A stretch of 5,113 bases of DNA from Candidatus Microgenomatus auricola (GTDB taxonomy: Bacteria; Patescibacteriota; Patescibacteriia; UBA9570; XYC2-FULL-38-9). The notes under the pieces are model-generated. The model was not told the origin of the DNA. It saw only the letters and a list, made by a program, of their open reading frames with translations, and did not search any database. Numbering within the stretch: the first letter of the stretch is position 1; every line of letters starts with the position of its first letter. The stretch spans positions 1 to 5,113 of the forward strand of contig SBBP01000074.1 in the NCBI GenBank assembly GCA_005239655.1. The letters run 5' to 3'. Made by a program: the position numbers and the translations under genes. Shown one piece after another: positions 1 through 5,113 of the stretch.

Positions 1-1
1 A

Positions 2-2353
2 CAACTTCCTGATCCGAAGACGATTGCACAAGAACTCACAACGCACTCCGTTGAGGTTGAAGAAATCAAATCCACTGGCGATTTCAACGGGATCGTCGTA
101 GGAAAAATTGAAGATGTGCAGAAGCATCCGAATGCCGATCGTCTGCATGTCTGTCAAGTTAATGCAGGCGACGCGACACACACGGTCGTCTGTGGTGGAA
201 TCAACCTATCGAAGGGAATGCTCGTCGCCTTCGCACAGACGGGTAGTATGGTCAATTGGCATGGCCACACTGATCCCGTTGAACTGAAAGCTGCTTCAAT
301 TCGAGGTGTGATGTCAGATGGAATGATTTGCGCCAGTGAAGAAATTGGTCTTTCACAAAAATTCCCGGCAACGAAAGAGCGCGAAATTCTTGATTTATCA
401 CCGACACGCGCGAAACCCGGAACTCCACTGACCATGCTATTCGGGGGAGGGGATACCGTCATTGACATTGATAACAAATCCATGACGCATCGACCGGACC
501 TCTTTTCGCATCGAGGTATGGCACGCGAGATTGCTGCGGTCTTTCGCTTGCCTGTCACACTTGCCGTTGCACCACGTCTACCGAGAACATCATCTCGTGT
601 CGCTGTTGATATTCACGATGTGAGTGCATGTCGACGTTACGTTGGAATTGAAATGAACGTCACCGTTGGTGAGTCACCCGATTTCATTCGTCATCGTTTG
701 GAGGCATGTGGAATGAAGTCGATCAACACTATCGTCGATATCACCAACTTTATTTTGCTGGAATTTGGCCAGCCGGTACACGCTTTTGATGCAGACACGT
801 TGAACGGGAAGATCACGGTTCGCCGAGCAAAAAAAGGAGAACGCATTGCAACACTTGATCACGAAACACATCTGCTTGACGAACATATTTTGGTGATTGC
901 AGACAAAAAAGGGCCAATTGCAATCGCGGGTATCATTGGCGGATCAGACAGTGCGGTCACGGATCAAACAAAACGCATCATTCTTGAGGTTGCGCACTTT
1001 GATGCCGTGGTCACACGAAAAGCCAGTCAACAACTTGGAATCCGAACAGAAGGAACGCTGCGCTGGGAAAAAGGCCCTTCTGAGGAGATGCCAACAGAGT
1101 CTGCTGCTGCAGCGGTTGAGCTGCTCAAAGCGTATGCCTCTGGATCGGTACGTGCAGTCACTGATCACTACCCCAAAAAGAAAAAACAGAACGCCGTACA
1201 ACTCAGTAGTGATGAAATTGTACGACTTGCAGGTATCGAAATTCCCACGCACGATGTGAAATCATTTTTCAAACGATTGGAATGCGAAGTACACGTGCGT
1301 ACGACGAAGGCACTGACCACCTACACCATCACACCACCATGGTTCCGGATGGATCTGCATACTCCTGAGGACTGTATTGAGGAATTGATTCGCCTCTACG
1401 GTATTGATCGAATTCCTGAGCATCAACTCGTTGCAACACTCTCTACTCCTCAACATGAGCCGGAGGTGATCACCATGCGCTCCGTACGCAGTACACTCTG
1501 GGCCCTCGGGTGCACGGAACTCTACAACTACTCATTTTACGGTGATGATCTCGTGAAAGCGGTTGGGTTCCGACCGGACAAGGAGCATATTGAGGTATTG
1601 AACCCACTCTCAGATGACCAAAAATACCTGCGTGTCAGTGTTGTACCGCGCATGCTTGAAGTCGTTTCACGCAATCAGCACCATGCAGAAACGCTCTCTG
1701 TATTTGAAATCGGTCATGTCTATTTTTCGGATCGAGAAGTTCGTCAGCTGGGCATCATGGTCATGGATGATGAGAACGCCTATCGCATAGTGCGCGGCAT
1801 TGCGGAGTCTTTGCTTGCACAGCTTTCAGTACCATTCACGGTCAATCCTATACAGCAGACTGCGGATTGTGAATTTTGGAGCATGTACTCTAGTCAGAGC
1901 GCTCTACGCATTGATGTGAGCGACAAGAGTGCAGGAACGATTGGCGAGATTGATGCTGGAGTACTCAAACACATGGACATTCAAAAACCAGTTGCGTTCT
2001 GCGTGCTGACGATTGAAGCACTCACACCTTTTCAACATGCCGATTTCAAAATGAAACCGCTTTCTCCCTACCCATCAATCCCACTCGATCTCTCATTAAT
2101 TGTCGATCAACAGACACCGTGGTCAGAGATTGAACATGTGGTCAGCACACATGCCAAAGAGTTATTGAAAAAAATCACGGTTTTTGATGTCTACGTAGGC
2201 AAGGGGATTCCTGATGGCAAAAAAAGTATCAATTTTCGAATGATTTTGCAGTCTGATGATCGCACACTTGAGATGTCTGCGATGGAATCTCTACGTGATC
2301 GAATTGTGTCTGATGCGAATAAACGTTTCGGTGCTCTCTTGCGTGACAAATAA
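2..2353 (+). CDS. pheT: Phenylalanine--tRNA ligase beta subunit (5' partial)
   Basis: Beta chain of the alpha2beta2 cytoplasmic enzyme that charges tRNA-Phe with phenylalanine and hydrolyses mischarged Tyr-tRNA-Phe. The frame is open from the left edge; 783 residues are visible and, against E. coli PheT, about 13 N-terminal residues are missing. The GTG at 116 is not the start, because conserved sequence (SVEVEE, GIVVGKI) lies before it. Domains in visible numbering: tRNA-binding OB fold ~31-145 (HPNADRL 42-48); the linker THRPDL 162-167; B3/B4 editing domain ~200-360 (GQPVHAFD 256-263, IAGIIGGSDSAV 308-319); B5 domain ~395-475 (EDCIEELIRLYG 456-467); inactive synthetase-like core ~485-680; C-terminal anticodon-binding FDX-ACB domain ~685-783, complete to the stop. 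By alignment the editing residues His265, Glu334 and Thr354 of E. coli are kept, but Ala356 is Gly. pheS is expected just upstream, outside the window. Confidence 0.96.
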   Translation, partial: QLPDPKTIAQELTTHSVEVEEIKSTGDFNGIVVGKIEDVQKHPNADRLHVCQVNAGDATHTVVCGGINLSKGMLVAFAQTGSMVNWHGHTDPVELKAASIRGVMSDGMICASEEIGLSQKFPATKEREILDLSPTRAKPGTPLTMLFGGGDTVIDIDNKSMTHRPDLFSHRGMAREIAAVFRLPVTLAVAPRLPRTSSRVAVDIHDVSACRRYVGIEMNVTVGESPDFIRHRLEACGMKSINTIVDITNFILLEFGQPVHAFDADTLNGKITVRRAKKGERIATLDHETHLLDEHILVIADKKGPIAIAGIIGGSDSAVTDQTKRIILEVAHFDAVVTRKASQQLGIRTEGTLRWEKGPSEEMPTESAAAAVELLKAYASGSVRAVTDHYPKKKKQNAVQLSSDEIVRLAGIEIPTHDVKSFFKRLECEVHVRTTKALTTYTITPPWFRMDLHTPEDCIEELIRLYGIDRIPEHQLVATLSTPQHEPEVITMRSVRSTLWALGCTELYNYSFYGDDLVKAVGFRPDKEHIEVLNPLSDDQKYLRVSVVPRMLEVVSRNQHHAETLSVFEIGHVYFSDREVRQLGIMVMDDENAYRIVRGIAESLLAQLSVPFTVNPIQQTADCEFWSMYSSQSALRIDVSDKSAGTIGEIDAGVLKHMDIQKPVAFCVLTIEALTPFQHADFKMKPLSPYPSIPLDLSLIVDQQTPWSEIEHVVSTHAKELLKKITVFDVYVGKGIPDGKKSINFRMILQSDDRTLEMSAMESLRDRIVSDANKRFGALLRDK

Positions 2354-4355
<2,002 letters not shown>

Positions 4356-4357
4356 AT

Positions 4358-4363
4358 GAGGTG
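4358..4363 (+). promoter_or_regulatory. Shine-Dalgarno-like GAGGTG at the gyrB/carS-like junction
   Basis: GAGGTG pairs fully with the CACCTC part of the 16S rRNA 3' end and lies just past the gyrB stop. It overlaps the GTG (4361) that I use as the start of the next gene, so it cannot serve that codon at normal spacing. It would suit a start near 4370-4375, where the frame offers only the rare codon ATT (4373). This leaves the downstream start uncertain. Confidence 0.35.
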
Positions 4364-4912
4364 GGGATCGTCATTCTCGTCGGAAAACTGTTTTACTTCT
4401 TTCTTCCCGCTGGTGTTGCAAACATGGCGCCAGTCATTTTTCAAAATCAGTTCAAATTTTTGGCAAAGCCTGTTGACGGTGGAAAAACACTCGGAGGGCA
4501 AGAAATTTTTGGCAGTCATAAAACGTGGCGCGGCTTGATTGTTGCAACAGTTGTCGGTGGGTTATTCTTCAACCTTGAAAAATTTCTTTCAGGCGCTATC
4601 CCTCAAATCGCATCATGGTCACCATTTGATCTCACCGTTGTCCAGTGGTGGTTTGGATTCGCTTTTGCCGCAGGGGCAATTCTCGGGGATCTGATCAAAT
4701 CATTTTTCAAACGTCGATTTCGACTACCACCAGGGGCGGTCTGGTATCCATTTGACCAAATTGACTTTCTCCTTGGTGCCGCACTGGTCGCAAGTTTTTA
4801 CTATGCATTCACTCCCGTCATGTGGATTTTGATCATCTTTATCGGCAGCGCACTCCATATTCTTGTCAATCATATTGCCTATTGGCTCAAAATAAAAAAC
4901 ACCCCGTGGTAA
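4361..4912 (+). CDS. CDP-archaeol synthase (CarS/DUF46) family membrane protein
   Basis: A 183-residue integral membrane protein of the CarS family, distantly related to CdsA. Archaeal members transfer CMP from CTP to unsaturated archaetidic acid, making the CDP-lipid precursor of polar lipids; a bacterial homologue may use another lipid phosphate. About five hydrophobic segments are visible (~4-25, 58-72, 92-112, 132-149, 151-172), as in CarS. The N-terminal FLPAGVANMAPVIF (14-27) is the family hallmark. The first polar loop has PVDGGKT 37-43 and GSHKTWRG 51-58. The second has LGDLIKSFFKRRF 108-120 followed by PPGAVWYPFDQIDF 123-136, whose S-x-x-K-R...G...D-x-x-D layout resembles the CDP-diglyceride synthase signature. 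The start is chosen as GTG, 5 bases after the gyrB stop; ATT 4373 or CTG 4388 are alternatives and would still keep the hallmark. It ends in a 7-base overlap with the kinase gene. Family confidence is high; substrate is unknown. carS would be the archaeal symbol, left blank because bacterial function is unproven. Confidence 0.85.
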   Translation: MGIVILVGKLFYFFLPAGVANMAPVIFQNQFKFLAKPVDGGKTLGGQEIFGSHKTWRGLIVATVVGGLFFNLEKFLSGAIPQIASWSPFDLTVVQWWFGFAFAAGAILGDLIKSFFKRRFRLPPGAVWYPFDQIDFLLGAALVASFYYAFTPVMWILIIFIGSALHILVNHIAYWLKIKNTPW

Positions 4913-5113
4913 GGAACAAGAACTACATCATCAGCATTGATGCGGGAACAACGAGCGTACGCGTCGTCTGTTTTGACCGCGCACTCCGCGTTGTCGCAAA
5001 AAAGCAAAAAGAAATTCGACAGTACTATCCAAAACCGGGCTGGGTTGAGCATGATGCGACAGAAATCTGGCAAGTCACAGAACGCCTTCTTTCATCTGTG
5101 CTGCGTGGACGGG
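4906..5113 (+). CDS. glpK: FGGY-family kinase, probable glycerol kinase (3' partial)
   Basis: The N-terminal 69 codons of an FGGY carbohydrate kinase; the family is usually ~500 residues, so most lies beyond the right edge. Glycerol kinase uses ATP to make sn-glycerol 3-phosphate in the cytoplasm. The phosphate-binding start YIISIDAGTTSVR (7-19) matches the GlpK YIVALDQGTTSSR pattern, with Arg19 at the position of E. coli Arg17 and Ala replacing the usual Gln. YYPKPGWVEHDATEIW (40-55) is close to the GlpK-specific YPKPGWVEHDPMEIW, which favours glycerol kinase over xylulokinase or gluconokinase. The glycerol-binding residues lie outside the window, so substrate is not confirmed. The start is taken as GTG 4906, which places the nucleotide motif at the usual distance from the N-terminus. 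It overlaps the CarS-like stop by 7 bases and has no Shine-Dalgarno site, suggesting translational coupling. Confidence 0.8.
   Translation, partial: MVRNKNYIISIDAGTTSVRVVCFDRALRVVAKKQKEIRQYYPKPGWVEHDATEIWQVTERLLSSVLRGR

Noticed and set aside
116..118. GTG as the start of pheT
   Set aside because: The same frame is open to the left edge and encodes conserved PheT N-terminal residues (SVEVEE, GIVVGKI), so the real start is outside the window.
1175..1186. A-rich run in pheT as a programmed frameshift site
   Set aside because: The phase does not give an X_XXY_YYZ heptamer, and pheT continues in frame with conserved domains to its C-terminus.
897..1259. 120-codon plus-strand open frame within pheT
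   Set aside because: It overlaps the conserved B3/B4 region of pheT in another frame and shows no recognisable family or start context.
4356..4538. 60-codon frame starting with ATG right after the gyrB stop
   Set aside because: The overlapping frame from 4361 has strong CarS family motifs over its full length; this one has none. It could at most influence initiation.
4879..5073. 64-codon minus-strand open frame over the carS/kinase junction
   Set aside because: It is antisense to the well-conserved kinase N-terminus and has no recognisable features.

Overview
The window is bacterial and gene-dense. Four genes lie on the + strand: phenylalanyl-tRNA synthetase beta subunit (pheT, 5' end cut by the window edge), DNA gyrase subunit B (gyrB), a small integral membrane protein of the CDP-archaeol synthase (CarS/DUF46) family, and the first 69 codons of an FGGY carbohydrate kinase that looks like glycerol kinase (glpK). 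The pheT and gyrB proteins are clearly of bacterial type. The compact ~640-residue GyrB, the CarS-like protein in a bacterial setting, the weak or absent Shine-Dalgarno sites and the moderate GC content together suggest a Patescibacteria/CPR-type lineage (for example near Peregrinibacteria or Parcubacteria). This is an inference from general features, not a proven placement. The three visible stops are all TAA and no in-frame TGA is seen, so nothing points to a recoded genetic code.

Layout: 1-2353 is pheT, running open from the left edge to TAA. A 73-base gap (2354-2426) holds a well-formed extended -10 promoter, TTGTTT-17 bp-TATACT with a TG just upstream of the -10. It is so close to the gyrB ATG that the transcript should have a leader of only about 5-6 bases and no Shine-Dalgarno site. 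gyrB (2427-4355) is followed after 5 bases by the CarS-like gene (4361-4912). The kinase gene probably starts at a GTG (4906) inside the last codons of that gene, a 7-base overlap. gyrB, carS-like and glpK-like are therefore probably one transcription unit.

Function: pheT and gyrB are housekeeping genes of translation and DNA topology. The last two genes fit together in glycerolipid metabolism. A glycerol kinase makes sn-glycerol 3-phosphate, and the CarS family transfers CMP from CTP to a glycerolipid phosphate to make the CDP-activated precursor of polar lipids. The most notable feature is this archaeal-type CDP-lipid synthase in a bacterial operon beside a kinase that would supply the bacterial (G3P) backbone. 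No wholly new system, mobile element, CRISPR array or RNA gene was found.
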